From Lachnospiraceae bacterium (lineage in GTDB: Bacteria > Bacillota > Clostridia > Lachnospirales > Lachnospiraceae): DNA of 43,998 nt. Position numbers and translations under genes: made by a program. The DNA is taken from assembly GCA_016290595.1 (NCBI GenBank), contig JAEEUR010000008.1, positions 1 through 43,998 of the forward strand, in the 5' to 3' direction. The notes under the pieces are model-generated. The model saw only the letters and a list, made by a program, of their open reading frames with translations, was not told where the DNA came from and ran no database searches. Positions within the stretch are counted from its first letter, which is position 1. The number at the start of each line of letters is the position of its first letter. Shown piece after piece: positions 6,043-13,531 of the stretch.

Positions 6043-7011
6043 TTACTTCTTTCTGTAGTCGTAGAAGCCCTTGCCGGCGTTGACGCCGGTCTCGCCTCTG
6101 TCGATCTTTTCTTTCAGAAGCTTGCCTATCGTGTTTTCCAGCGTGCCTTCCTGCTGTGCGGCCGGCTTCATCTGGTTGATGTTGTATGCCGTCTCCAGAC
6201 CGACGATGTCAAGAATCTGGAAAGGACCGGCCGGTGCGCTGGTGGCCAGCCGCCAGGTCAGGTCGATCGTCTCCGGATCGGCAACGCCCTTGGCCCACAG
6301 CCCCTGTGCCGCACTTAAGAACGGCACCAGCATGGAGTTCAGGATATAGCCGGGCTGCTCTTTGTGCAGCTGCAGCGGAACCATTCCGATCTCAGCGGCG
6401 AACTTAACGACGGCGTTGTAGATCTCGGGATCCGTTCCCGGATGGCCCATGACTTCGCCGGTGTTGTTCTTCCAGATGGAATTGGCAAAGTGCAGAGCGC
6501 AGTACTTTTCGGGCCTGCCGGTATATTCGGCAAACATGCTCGGCAGCAGCGTGGAGGAGTTGGTGCAGAGGATGGTGTCCTCGTCCAGCAGATCCCGCAT
6601 GGCCTCATACATGCCGATCTTGGCCTTCGGATCCTCGGTCATGGATTCGATCACCAGATAGGCGCCGGAAAGGGCTTTCTTCAGATCCAGTTCGATATGG
6701 ACCTTTTCAGCGAAATTCTTTTTGCCTTCCGCGATCAGGGCATCGATGGCCTCCGCCGTGATCCCCTGCCAGGAGCGGATAAGGCCGCGGGGGTAAAGCA
6801 TGCCGCCGATCGGGTTGCCGATCAGGGCTTTCGCCTTGGCAAGATCTTCCAGCATCAGCGCGGAATAGCGCTCGATCTTCGGGGTCGTCCGGCCGATGGA
6901 GCTTTCGGAACGAAGCCAGAAGGTGGTATCAAATCCGTGATAGGCGCAGATCAGGCCGATCTGTGTGCCCAGAACGCCGCCGCCGGCGATCACAACTTTT
7001 TTGTTTCCCAT
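6043..7011 (-). CDS. 3-hydroxyacyl-CoA dehydrogenase family protein
   Basis: An NAD-dependent short-chain 3-hydroxyacyl-CoA (or related) dehydrogenase. The N-terminal Rossmann motif is VVIAGGGVLGTQIG (residues 5-18). The central catalytic region has VIESMTED, TNSSTLLPS and LHFANSIW (His near residue 173), followed by the C-terminal helical dimerisation domain ending GVNAGKGFYDY, which is characteristic. At 322 residues it is slightly longer than the roughly 280-residue butyryl-pathway enzyme. The start is supported by CGGAGG seven bases upstream on the minus strand. It is divergent from a TetR regulator with a shared palindromic region, so that regulator probably controls it. No thiolase, crotonase or acyl-CoA dehydrogenase gene is nearby, so the exact pathway is open. 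Confidence 0.88.
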   Translation of the reverse strand: MGNKKVVIAGGGVLGTQIGLICAYHGFDTTFWLRSESSIGRTTPKIERYSALMLEDLAKAKALIGNPIGGMLYPRGLIRSWQGITAEAIDALIAEGKKNFAEKVHIELDLKKALSGAYLVIESMTEDPKAKIGMYEAMRDLLDEDTILCTNSSTLLPSMFAEYTGRPEKYCALHFANSIWKNNTGEVMGHPGTDPEIYNAVVKFAAEIGMVPLQLHKEQPGYILNSMLVPFLSAAQGLWAKGVADPETIDLTWRLATSAPAGPFQILDIVGLETAYNINQMKPAAQQEGTLENTIGKLLKEKIDRGETGVNAGKGFYDYRKK

Positions 7012-7048
7012 ACGTTTTCCTCCGAATACTTGTTTTACCGTACTTCAA

Positions 7049-7086
7049 AAACGGTTCTTGCAAAGGCAGACCGTTTCTGTTATGAT
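7049..7086 (+). promoter_or_regulatory. Divergent promoter region with TetR operator candidate
   Basis: TTGCAA (7058-7063), a 17-base spacer and TATGAT (7081-7086) form a good promoter for the tetR gene. AAACGGT (7049-7055) and ACCGTTT (7070-7076) are a perfect inverted repeat across the -35 region, a fitting place for autorepression. TTGCAA is self-complementary and could also act as -35 for the minus-strand gene, but no good -10 is seen there. Confidence 0.6.
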
Positions 7087-7162
7087 GTTACAAGTGTATC
7101 AAACAGGGGCGTTTTTTTCAAGCGGGCGCAGACCGGAAGTGACAAATAGGAGAAACTGTATC

Positions 7163-7666
7163 ATGGAAGCCGGACGTCAGAGCGAGATAGAAGGATATAT
7201 CACGACTGCGCTGCTGCAGCTGATGAAGAAGAAGGACTATTTCCGCATCACCATCACCGAGATCTGCGAAAAAGCCGGCGTTTCCCGCATGTCGTTCTAC
7301 CGCTCGTTCGACGGAAAATTAGAGGTGCTGCAGAAAAAATGCACCGCGATCACGGACGAATTCGTGCAGACCTCCGGGATCAGCTACCGGGACAACTCGA
7401 TCCGTCAGTACTTCGTGACGCTCTTCACGCATCTGCAGAAACACCGGGATCTGATCATGCTCCTGGCCCGCGCCGGGCTGCTGCACATCATCAAGGACGA
7501 CATCGACCGGGTGTTTCTGAAAACTTATGAAGGCGTTTATGACGATTACAAATCCCACTTCCTGTCCGGCGGGATCTATGACGTTTTCCTCTGCTGGCTG
7601 AAGAACGGATGCCGGGAAACGCCGGAGGCGCTCGCCGGAAAACTCAGCGAGGTCCTGGAGAAATAA
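7163..7666 (+). CDS. TetR/AcrR-family transcriptional regulator
   Basis: A 167-residue regulator with an N-terminal helix-turn-helix, ITITEICEKAGVSRMSFYRSF (split here only to name it; about residues 30-50), which matches the TetR signature, and a C-terminal ligand and dimerisation domain without strong motifs. The start at 7163 follows AGGAGAA by eight bases; longer in-frame starts run through the promoter and are unlikely. It is divergent from the 3-hydroxyacyl-CoA dehydrogenase gene and has its own promoter with an overlapping palindrome, so it likely represses both. It resembles the TetR branch whose C-terminal domain ends in a block around FLCWLKNGCRETPEA. The ligand is unknown; an acyl-CoA is a guess from context. 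Confidence 0.88.
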   Translation: MEAGRQSEIEGYITTALLQLMKKKDYFRITITEICEKAGVSRMSFYRSFDGKLEVLQKKCTAITDEFVQTSGISYRDNSIRQYFVTLFTHLQKHRDLIMLLARAGLLHIIKDDIDRVFLKTYEGVYDDYKSHFLSGGIYDVFLCWLKNGCRETPEALAGKLSEVLEK

Positions 7667-7732
7667 AAACGGGAATGCTCCCGGAGAAACGGCAGGGCAA
7701 GTGCCGAAGCAGTAAAAAAGGAGGTCCGCTGC

Positions 7733-9115
7733 ATGAAAAAGGTGATCGGTCTATTAGCGGTTTTCGCCGTCGTCATAAGCCTGGCGGGCTGTCAGAAAAC
7801 GCCTGACACGCCCGTCGTTATCGGCAAAAATTACGAACAGATGATGAAGCTGGCCCTTTCCGGACAGCAGACGGATGCGCCCGTTGCGGAGCAGGTAAAA
7901 GCGCCGGAACGATATACGCTGGACAGCCCGCTGAAAAACGCGGTAGGCAATCTTGAGGTTTCCTTGGATGCCGCCGTCATCGTTCCCGATACTTCCAAAA
8001 TGACGACTGCCAGGGTCTCCCGGCATTCCTTTACGCTGGAAGAGTGCGCGAAATACGTTGAGGTCCTGTTCGGCGGACAGAAGACCTACTCCGGCCAGCT
8101 GTCGGTGGCGAAGCCCGCCCTGCAGAAGAGAATAGACAAGGCCCGGAAGGAACTTCAGGAAGCGATAGAGCAGAAAGACGAAAAGATGCAGGAGCTGTGT
8201 CAGGCAACGCTCGAAAAATATGCAAAGGAGATGGCTTCCTACGGGGAAGGCGACGGACTGGTCGAAGCGCCGGTCGCGTTTACGGTCTACAAAGACAACT
8301 ACAATGAGGAAAAACTATATCTTGTTTCCGACGGATCGGACGGAATATACAGAAGCCTTCGGATCACGAACCACGACGCATTCAGGACATACGAGCTGCT
8401 CTACAACGTGTCCGGAGACGGTTATTCCGGCACTACCGAACTGTACAGCATGACGGCCGCATCCGAACTGCATTTCGGAACGGAAATGATCGGGGATCCG
8501 GATGAACTGCCTGATCTGATAAAGAGCGAAGCGGATGCCGTTTCGGACGCCGACCGGATGCTTGCCGATCTGGGCATACGCGATTTCCGCGTCAAAAACA
8601 CGGACACCGTATTTGGCGACATCCACGGCGAGATCCGGAAAGCGTACCGCCTTTCCTATACAAGAGTGCTGAACGGAGCTTCTTTTAACTACAATTACAA
8701 CGACGTAGACTCCGGCATGGCCGTCGACGACGGGAAGGGCGGAAAGGCGCCGGTCTGGGGCACGGAAGAGCTTAACTTTATTGTCACGGATGAAGGCGTC
8801 GTACAGCTTGAAATGCTGAACCCGCTGAATATCGACGAAACGGTGACCGAATACACGAAGATGAAAGATTTTGAAAGTATCATGGATATTTTCAGGAGAA
8901 TGATCCTTATCGTTTACGCAAACGTTCCGGAAGGCGAGGTGCGGAAGATCAGGATCGAGAGGATCGAACTCGGACTGATGCGCGTCCTGGAGCCGGATTC
9001 GCTCGATTCGGGCGTGATCATTCCCGTGTGGGATTTTTACGGCCCGTCCGGCGAGACCTATCTTACGATCAATGCCATCGACGGAAGCACGATCGACAGA
9101 ACGGCGGGATACTGA
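7733..9115 (+). CDS. Large lipoprotein of an ABC-2 transporter operon (DUF6034-like)
   Basis: The protein starts with a lipoprotein signal (MKKVIGLLAVFAVVISLAGC, lipobox LAGC, Cys 20), so it is anchored outside the cytoplasmic membrane. The mature part of about 440 residues has no enzyme motif; a coiled lysine/glutamate-rich helix lies around residues 125-165 and beta-rich segments follow. Its repertoire resembles lipoproteins I recall as DUF6034, which are encoded beside ABC-2 permeases in Clostridia; this name is from memory. A strong AAAAAAGGAGG site precedes the ATG by eight bases. Its stop TGA overlaps the ATG of the first permease, so it is made with the transporter. A role as substrate-binding or assembly partner is inferred. 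Confidence 0.8.
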   Translation: MKKVIGLLAVFAVVISLAGCQKTPDTPVVIGKNYEQMMKLALSGQQTDAPVAEQVKAPERYTLDSPLKNAVGNLEVSLDAAVIVPDTSKMTTARVSRHSFTLEECAKYVEVLFGGQKTYSGQLSVAKPALQKRIDKARKELQEAIEQKDEKMQELCQATLEKYAKEMASYGEGDGLVEAPVAFTVYKDNYNEEKLYLVSDGSDGIYRSLRITNHDAFRTYELLYNVSGDGYSGTTELYSMTAASELHFGTEMIGDPDELPDLIKSEADAVSDADRMLADLGIRDFRVKNTDTVFGDIHGEIRKAYRLSYTRVLNGASFNYNYNDVDSGMAVDDGKGGKAPVWGTEELNFIVTDEGVVQLEMLNPLNIDETVTEYTKMKDFESIMDIFRRMILIVYANVPEGEVRKIRIERIELGLMRVLEPDSLDSGVIIPVWDFYGPSGETYLTINAIDGSTIDRTAGY

Positions 9116-9879
9116 TGAAGAAAGCGGTACGGTCGGCAATCAAACAGGCTGTTTTCGGTAAGGATTTCCTTATCGGGCTGATCGCGGTGTTCACGGTCGT
9201 TTTGGCGTCCTCTTTTTCGGATGCGCTGGAAGCTCTCCGGACGGGAGGACCGCTGGAGAACGGCTTTCATCTTCAGCTGATCGCCGGCGCCCTCGTATCG
9301 GATGCCATGGTATTCGCGCTGCCCGTGATAGCGGCCCTGCCCTTTGCGGCTTCTTTTGTGAGCGACCTGAAAAGCGGCTTCCTCACCTACTATCTGCACC
9401 GGACGAGCAGGCGGGATTATCTGGCCGGCAGATGCGTCGCGTGCGGCCTTTCCGGCGGACTGGTATTCGTCCTGGGGACCCTTGTTTGCTGTCTGATCTC
9501 CGCCCCGGTTTTTATCCCGATGGAAGATACGGTATCGAAAGCGGCGGCTGCGCCCGCGCTTTATACGGGACTCCTGAAAAGCCTGGCGCTGGTGTTCCTG
9601 TCGGGCGTCTTCTGGTCTCTGTGCGGCCTGACTTTTGCGGCCGCGACCGGTAGCAAATATATGGCCTATGCGTCCCCGTTTATTCTGTACTACGTGCTGA
9701 TCATCCTGCACGAACGGTATTTTAAGAAGCTCTACGTCCTTTATCCGAAGGAGTGGATCCGTCCCTCGTCCCCGTGGATGCCAGGGGATATCGGCTTGTT
9801 CCTGCTGCTTTTAGGCCTGGCGGCTGCGGCCGGCGCGGTCTTCTTCATGACGGCGCAAAGGAGGATATCCCAGCTATGA
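9115..9879 (+). CDS. ABC-2-type transporter permease, subunit 1
   Basis: The start at 9115 is chosen because ATG overlaps the TGA of the lipoprotein gene. The 254-residue product has about six transmembrane helices, among them FLIGLIAVFTVVLASSF, VFALPVIAALPFAASFV, GGLVFVLGTLVCCLI, ALVFLSGVFWSLCGLTFAA and LFLLLLGLAAAAGAVFF. The layout (an early helix, a cytoplasmic loop FVSDLKSGFLTYYLHRTSRRDYL typical of ABC-2 membrane proteins, then paired helices) fits a half-permease. It overlaps the next permease by four bases and the ATPase follows, forming a complete exporter or lipoprotein-associated ABC-2 system. The substrate is unknown. Confidence 0.85.
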   Translation: MKKAVRSAIKQAVFGKDFLIGLIAVFTVVLASSFSDALEALRTGGPLENGFHLQLIAGALVSDAMVFALPVIAALPFAASFVSDLKSGFLTYYLHRTSRRDYLAGRCVACGLSGGLVFVLGTLVCCLISAPVFIPMEDTVSKAAAAPALYTGLLKSLALVFLSGVFWSLCGLTFAAATGSKYMAYASPFILYYVLIILHERYFKKLYVLYPKEWIRPSSPWMPGDIGLFLLLLGLAAAAGAVFFMTAQRRISQL

Positions 9880-10772
9880 AACGCTTCAGACAGATATTCT
9901 CCGTCGCCGGCTTCAACTTCAGGCAGTGGCACAGGAATCCCCGCATCATCGTGACCTTCGTCCTGGCGTTTATCCTCTGCTTTTTGCTGTCGGACAAGGC
10001 CGTGAAATTTGCGGAGCTGTATGCGACGTCCATGCAGATCGCGGAACCCTTCGTATGGACCTTCGGGGATGCGAATTCGATCCTCCTGTCCTCGCTGCTG
10101 CTTTTGCTGCTGTTCGCGGATATGCCTTTTATCAATCCGTCGACGCCTTTTTACCTGCTGCGCACGGACAGAAAAACGTGGATCCTGGGCCAGGGCGTAT
10201 ACGTCATCCTCACCACGTTCCTCTATCTGGTGTTCATCCTGCTGTCCACGTCCATCCTCTGCATGAGACAGAGCTTCGTCGGCAATCTGTGGTCCGAGAC
10301 GGCGGCTATCCTGGCTTATTCCGGCCTGGGGCAGGACGTTGCATTGCCCGCACTCGTCAAAACGCTTGAAATGACTCAGCCGTACAACTGCATGCTGACG
10401 ATCTTTCTGCTTATGATGCTATACACCCTGTTTTTGGCGCTGATCATGTTATGGATGACGCTGAAAAAGGGATTTATGGGCGGCGTTGTCACGGCTCTTG
10501 CTTTCAGCCTTTACGGATTCCTGCTGAATCCCGAGACGATCCGGACGATCTTCCGCCTGCCGGATCCCCTGACGTATAAGGCGAACGTGGCCGTCGGATG
10601 GCTGTCCCCGCTGAACCAGGCAACGTACCACATGCACAATTTCGGATACGATCTGCTGCCCAAACTGTGGCAGACGTACCTGATATTCGGGGGCCTTGTC
10701 ATCCTTGTTTTCTTCCTGCTGCTCAGGGCAGCGCGGCATTACAGCTTTAACTTTTTGGAAACGGAGGGCTGA
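9876..10772 (+). CDS. ABC-2-type transporter permease, subunit 2
   Basis: The start at 9876 gives a 4-base ATGA overlap with the first permease and has AAAGGAGG 13 bases upstream. The 298-residue product has about six transmembrane helices (IIVTFVLAFILCFLLS near residues 24-39, ILLSSLLLLLLFADMPF, YVILTTFLYLVFILLST, MLTIFLLMMLYTLFLALIML, and a final LIFGGLVILVFFLLL). The cytoplasmic stretch PFYLLRTDRKTWILGQ resembles the corresponding loop of its partner, as expected for a heterodimeric permease. The ATPase gene starts two bases after its stop. Confidence 0.85.
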   Translation: MKRFRQIFSVAGFNFRQWHRNPRIIVTFVLAFILCFLLSDKAVKFAELYATSMQIAEPFVWTFGDANSILLSSLLLLLLFADMPFINPSTPFYLLRTDRKTWILGQGVYVILTTFLYLVFILLSTSILCMRQSFVGNLWSETAAILAYSGLGQDVALPALVKTLEMTQPYNCMLTIFLLMMLYTLFLALIMLWMTLKKGFMGGVVTALAFSLYGFLLNPETIRTIFRLPDPLTYKANVAVGWLSPLNQATYHMHNFGYDLLPKLWQTYLIFGGLVILVFFLLLRAARHYSFNFLETEG

Positions 10773-10774
10773 CT

Positions 10775-11425
10775 ATGAGCGACAACGGCACAGCCATCAG
10801 CGTAAAAGGAATCTCAAAGCGTTTCGGCGAGGAATGCGTGTTAAAAAACGTAAGCCGTGACTTTGAAAGAGGGAAGATCCACGGCATCGTCGGGAACAAC
10901 GGCAGCGGCAAGACCGTCCTGATGAAATGCATCTGCGGCTTCCTGATCCCCGACGGAGGGGAAGTGATCGTAGAGGGGAAACGGATCGGGAAAGAGGCGG
11001 ATTTTCCGGACGACCTGGGGGTCATTATCGAAACACCGGGCTTTCTTTCCCACGTTTCGGCCCGTAAGAATCTTGAGATCCTGGCTTCTCTGAACAAAAA
11101 GATCAGCGGGAAGGAAATAGAAGAGGCTATTGCCCGAGTCGGCCTGGATCCGAAGCTGACAAAGCCGGTCGGCAAGTATTCGCTCGGCATGCGCCAGAGG
11201 CTGGGGATCGCGCAGGCCATCATGGAGGATCCGTCCATCCTGATCCTGGACGAACCGTTCAACGGACTTGACAAGCACAGCGTTTCGGACATGAGAAAGC
11301 TGATCAGGGAATTAAAAAATGCCGGCAAGACGATCCTTCTTGCCAGCCACAATCAGACCGATATCGACGAACTCTGCGATACCGTCTGTGAAATGGATGC
11401 CGGCGTGATGACGCTGATCCGGTAA
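10775..11425 (+). CDS. ABC transporter ATP-binding protein
   Basis: All nucleotide-binding motifs are present: Walker A GNNGSGKTVLMK (about residues 38-49), ABC signature YSLGMRQRLG (about 133-142), Walker B ILILDEPFNGLD (about 154-165) and the switch His in LLASHNQ (about 190). At 216 residues it is the size of ABC-2 partner ATPases. GGAGG stands about ten bases before the ATG, and the gene follows the second permease by two bases, so it powers that permease pair. It is the last gene of the 7733-11425 operon. No downstream terminator with a clear T-run was found before the RtcB gene. Confidence 0.95.
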   Translation: MSDNGTAISVKGISKRFGEECVLKNVSRDFERGKIHGIVGNNGSGKTVLMKCICGFLIPDGGEVIVEGKRIGKEADFPDDLGVIIETPGFLSHVSARKNLEILASLNKKISGKEIEEAIARVGLDPKLTKPVGKYSLGMRQRLGIAQAIMEDPSILILDEPFNGLDKHSVSDMRKLIRELKNAGKTILLASHNQTDIDELCDTVCEMDAGVMTLIR

Positions 11426-11473
11426 AGCGGAACACGGCAGGCCGGCGGGAAACGACCGAAAGGATATCGGAAG

Positions 11474-12679
11474 ATGTTTGAGATAAAGGGAAAAGTAACG
11501 ACCGCCGTCTGCTACGCGAAGGTCGTGGAGGAGGAGGCGGTAGAGCAGATCCGCAGCATGTGCGACTACGCGCTGACGGAAGGCAGCCGCGTCCGCATCA
11601 TGCCGGACGTGCACGCCGGCAAAGGGTGCACCGTCGGCACGACGATGACGGTCATCGACAAGGCCTGCCCGAATATCGTCGGCGTGGATATCGGCTGCGG
11701 TATGTACACCGTTAAGCTGGACGTGAAAGAGCCGGACTTGAGGCAGATCGACGAGATCTGCCACGATATCCCTTCCGGGATGAACGTCTGGGAAAGGCGG
11801 ACGGAGCGTTTCGATCTGACGGGGCTTAAGTGCTGCCGCGAGCTCAAAGACACCAAAAGGCTGGAGCGTTCGCTGGGCACGCTGGGCGGCGGCAACCACT
11901 TCATTGAGCTGGAGAAAGCCTCCGACGGCAGCTTCTATCTGATCATCCATTCCGGCAGCCGGAACCTGGGCAAGCAGGTCGCGGAGATCTACCAGCAGCT
12001 GGCCGTCGACCTGCACATGGGGAAGGAAGAGTACTTCAAAAAGCGCGAGGAGATCATCCGGACCTATAAGGAAGAAGGCCGCCGCAGCGGGATCCAGAAA
12101 GCATTAAAGCAGCTGGAGCAGGACTACCGGACGCGGGACCTGGACGCGCCGAAGGACATCTGCTGGCTGTGGGGCGACTATCTGAAGGACTATCTGCACG
12201 ACGTGGAGATCTGCCAGCGCTTTGCCCGCCGCAGCCGCGAGAAGATGGCGGAGATCATTCTGGAGCGCAGCGGGATGAAGGCGCTGGAAGCGTTCCATAC
12301 GATCCACAACTATATCGATACGGAGGAGATGATCCTGCGGAAAGGCGCCATCGCGGCGCATGCGGGAGAGAAGGTCCTGATCCCCATCAACATGAGGGAC
12401 GGTTCCGTCCTGGCTGTCGGCCGCGGGAATCCCGAATGGAATTACTCCGCCCCGCACGGCGCCGGCCGGATCATGTCCCGTGCCAAAGCGAAGCAGACGC
12501 TGGACATGGATGAATACCGGGAGAGCATGAAAGGGATCTACACGACCTCGGTCACCCCGGAGACGCTGGACGAAGCGCCCATGGCCTACAAGTCCCTGGA
12601 GGATATCATCGACGTGGTCCGGGATTCCGTGGATATCATCGAGATCATGAAGCCGGTCTATAACTTCAAAGCCGAGTGA
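11474..12679 (+). CDS. RtcB-family RNA ligase
   Basis: RtcB joins RNA 2',3'-cyclic phosphate (or 3'-phosphate) ends to 5'-OH ends using GTP and Mn2+, in RNA repair. The diagnostic metal and guanylation motifs are present: MPDVHAGKG (about residues 41-49), VGVDIGCG with the metal-binding Cys (about 73-80), GGGNHFIE (about 138-145), HSGSRNLGK (about 158-166), and HGAGR near residue 330 with the His that carries GMP. The 401-residue length fits the shorter bacterial branch rather than the roughly 480-residue archaeal enzyme. AAAGGA precedes the ATG by about ten bases. The next gene, a YbaK-type deacylase, starts seven bases after its stop, pairing two RNA-related enzymes. No archease or peptide-release factor gene is close. 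Confidence 0.93.
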   Translation: MFEIKGKVTTAVCYAKVVEEEAVEQIRSMCDYALTEGSRVRIMPDVHAGKGCTVGTTMTVIDKACPNIVGVDIGCGMYTVKLDVKEPDLRQIDEICHDIPSGMNVWERRTERFDLTGLKCCRELKDTKRLERSLGTLGGGNHFIELEKASDGSFYLIIHSGSRNLGKQVAEIYQQLAVDLHMGKEEYFKKREEIIRTYKEEGRRSGIQKALKQLEQDYRTRDLDAPKDICWLWGDYLKDYLHDVEICQRFARRSREKMAEIILERSGMKALEAFHTIHNYIDTEEMILRKGAIAAHAGEKVLIPINMRDGSVLAVGRGNPEWNYSAPHGAGRIMSRAKAKQTLDMDEYRESMKGIYTTSVTPETLDEAPMAYKSLEDIIDVVRDSVDIIEIMKPVYNFKAE

Positions 12680-12685
12680 AAGCCT

Positions 12686-13165
12686 ATGACGAACAAAGAC
12701 ATCGAAAAAACCAATGTCATGCGGATCCTGGACGGGAAAAAGATCTCATACCGGGCCCACAGCTATCGCCCGGACACCACGATGAGCGGCGAAGAGATCG
12801 CGGCGCTGCTGGGAGAGGAGCCGGACAAGGTCTTCAAGACGCTCGTGACCGTCGGAAAGTCGGGTCAGCACTACGTCTTCGTGATCCCCGTCGCGGAAGC
12901 GCTGAACCTGAAAAAAGCGGCAGCCGCCTCCGGCGAGAAATCGATTGCCATGGTCAAACAGAAAGAGCTGCTTCCGCTGACCGGCTACGTTCACGGCGGC
13001 TGCTCGCCCGTCGGCATGAAGAAAGCCTTCCCGACCTGGATCCATGAGACGGCGAAGCAGCAGGAGCGTATGTTTGTCAGCGCCGGAAAGGTCGGCTTCC
13101 AGATAGAACTGGCCCCGGCGGATCTGGCCGGCCTTGCACGGTGCCGCTTCGCGGATCTGGTGTGA
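12686..13165 (+). CDS. ybaK: YbaK/EbsC-type Cys-tRNA(Pro) deacylase
   Basis: A trans-editing enzyme that hydrolyses Cys mischarged on tRNA(Pro). The 159-residue protein has the YbaK fold: the KVFKTLV segment (residues 48-54) holds the conserved catalytic Lys, followed by the central YVFVIPVAEALNLKKAA block and GYVHGGCSPVGMKK (about residues 97-110), the hallmark glycine-rich loop of the YbaK branch. It follows RtcB by seven bases and is probably co-transcribed. A composition change begins soon after its stop codon, where the AT-rich region starts. Confidence 0.9.
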   Translation: MTNKDIEKTNVMRILDGKKISYRAHSYRPDTTMSGEEIAALLGEEPDKVFKTLVTVGKSGQHYVFVIPVAEALNLKKAAAASGEKSIAMVKQKELLPLTGYVHGGCSPVGMKKAFPTWIHETAKQQERMFVSAGKVGFQIELAPADLAGLARCRFADLV

Positions 13166-13222
13166 GGCGGGGTGAGACAGATGCTGGACAGATGGGACTA
13201 AGAGTTTAGTTAGATTATTAGC

Positions 13223-13240
13223 TTTCCAGATGTCTGGAAA
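13223..13240. repeat. 18-bp perfect palindrome at the region edge
   Basis: TTTCCAGA-TG-TCTGGAAA, 8-bp arms around a 2-base centre. There is no T-run after it. It could be an operator or a recombination site. Confidence 0.5.
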
Positions 13241-13256
13241 ATAGTAGAGAGATAGA

Positions 13257-13285
13257 AAGCCGGCCGCGTAAGCGGTCGACTTTTT
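13257..13285 (+). terminator. Terminator after the rtcB-ybaK genes
   Basis: AAGCCGGCCGC, loop GTAA, GCGGTCGACTT, with one mismatch and one G-T pair, followed by five T residues. It separates the upstream genes from the helicase operon. Confidence 0.65.
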
Positions 13286-13439
13286 GAGTCCTTTTTCTAT
13301 GCGGCATACTGCCATGTAGAACAATCGAACGAACGACAACGACTGGAAGCTGACCAGTTTGATCACTTACCAATTAGTTTTGCCGAAAAGGTGATGAATT
13401 AAAACAATAGCTAAATAAAGGATTAAGAATTGTAACCAT

Positions 13440-13468
13440 TTGAAAAAAGTCATAAAGAATGGTATTAT
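13440..13468 (+). promoter_or_regulatory. Promoter of the helicase/NUDIX/HNH operon
   Basis: TTGAAA (13440-13445), a 17-base spacer and TATTAT (13463-13468) with an extended TGG just before it. It stands 64 bases upstream of the helicase ATG and is the only good promoter seen before the operon. Confidence 0.7.
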
Positions 13469-13531
13469 TTACTTTGGGTTTATATGGGCTTGACCCTAAA
13501 ACATGCTAGATAGCGGAAAAATGTTAATGAT

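Larger units (their letters stand above)
13166..13531 (+). other. Gene-poor, AT-rich left edge of the helicase/HNH region
   Basis: These 366 bases change from the GC-rich style of the deacylase gene to AT-rich sequence. They hold a palindrome (13223-13240), a terminator (13257-13285) and a promoter (13440-13468). From 13256 to 13402 one forward frame is free of stops and ends AFFSAEKVMN-like as ISFAEKVMN-stop. It might be the C-terminal relic of a lost gene, but nothing in it is recognisable. No integrase, tRNA end or direct repeat was found here. Confidence 0.4.
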
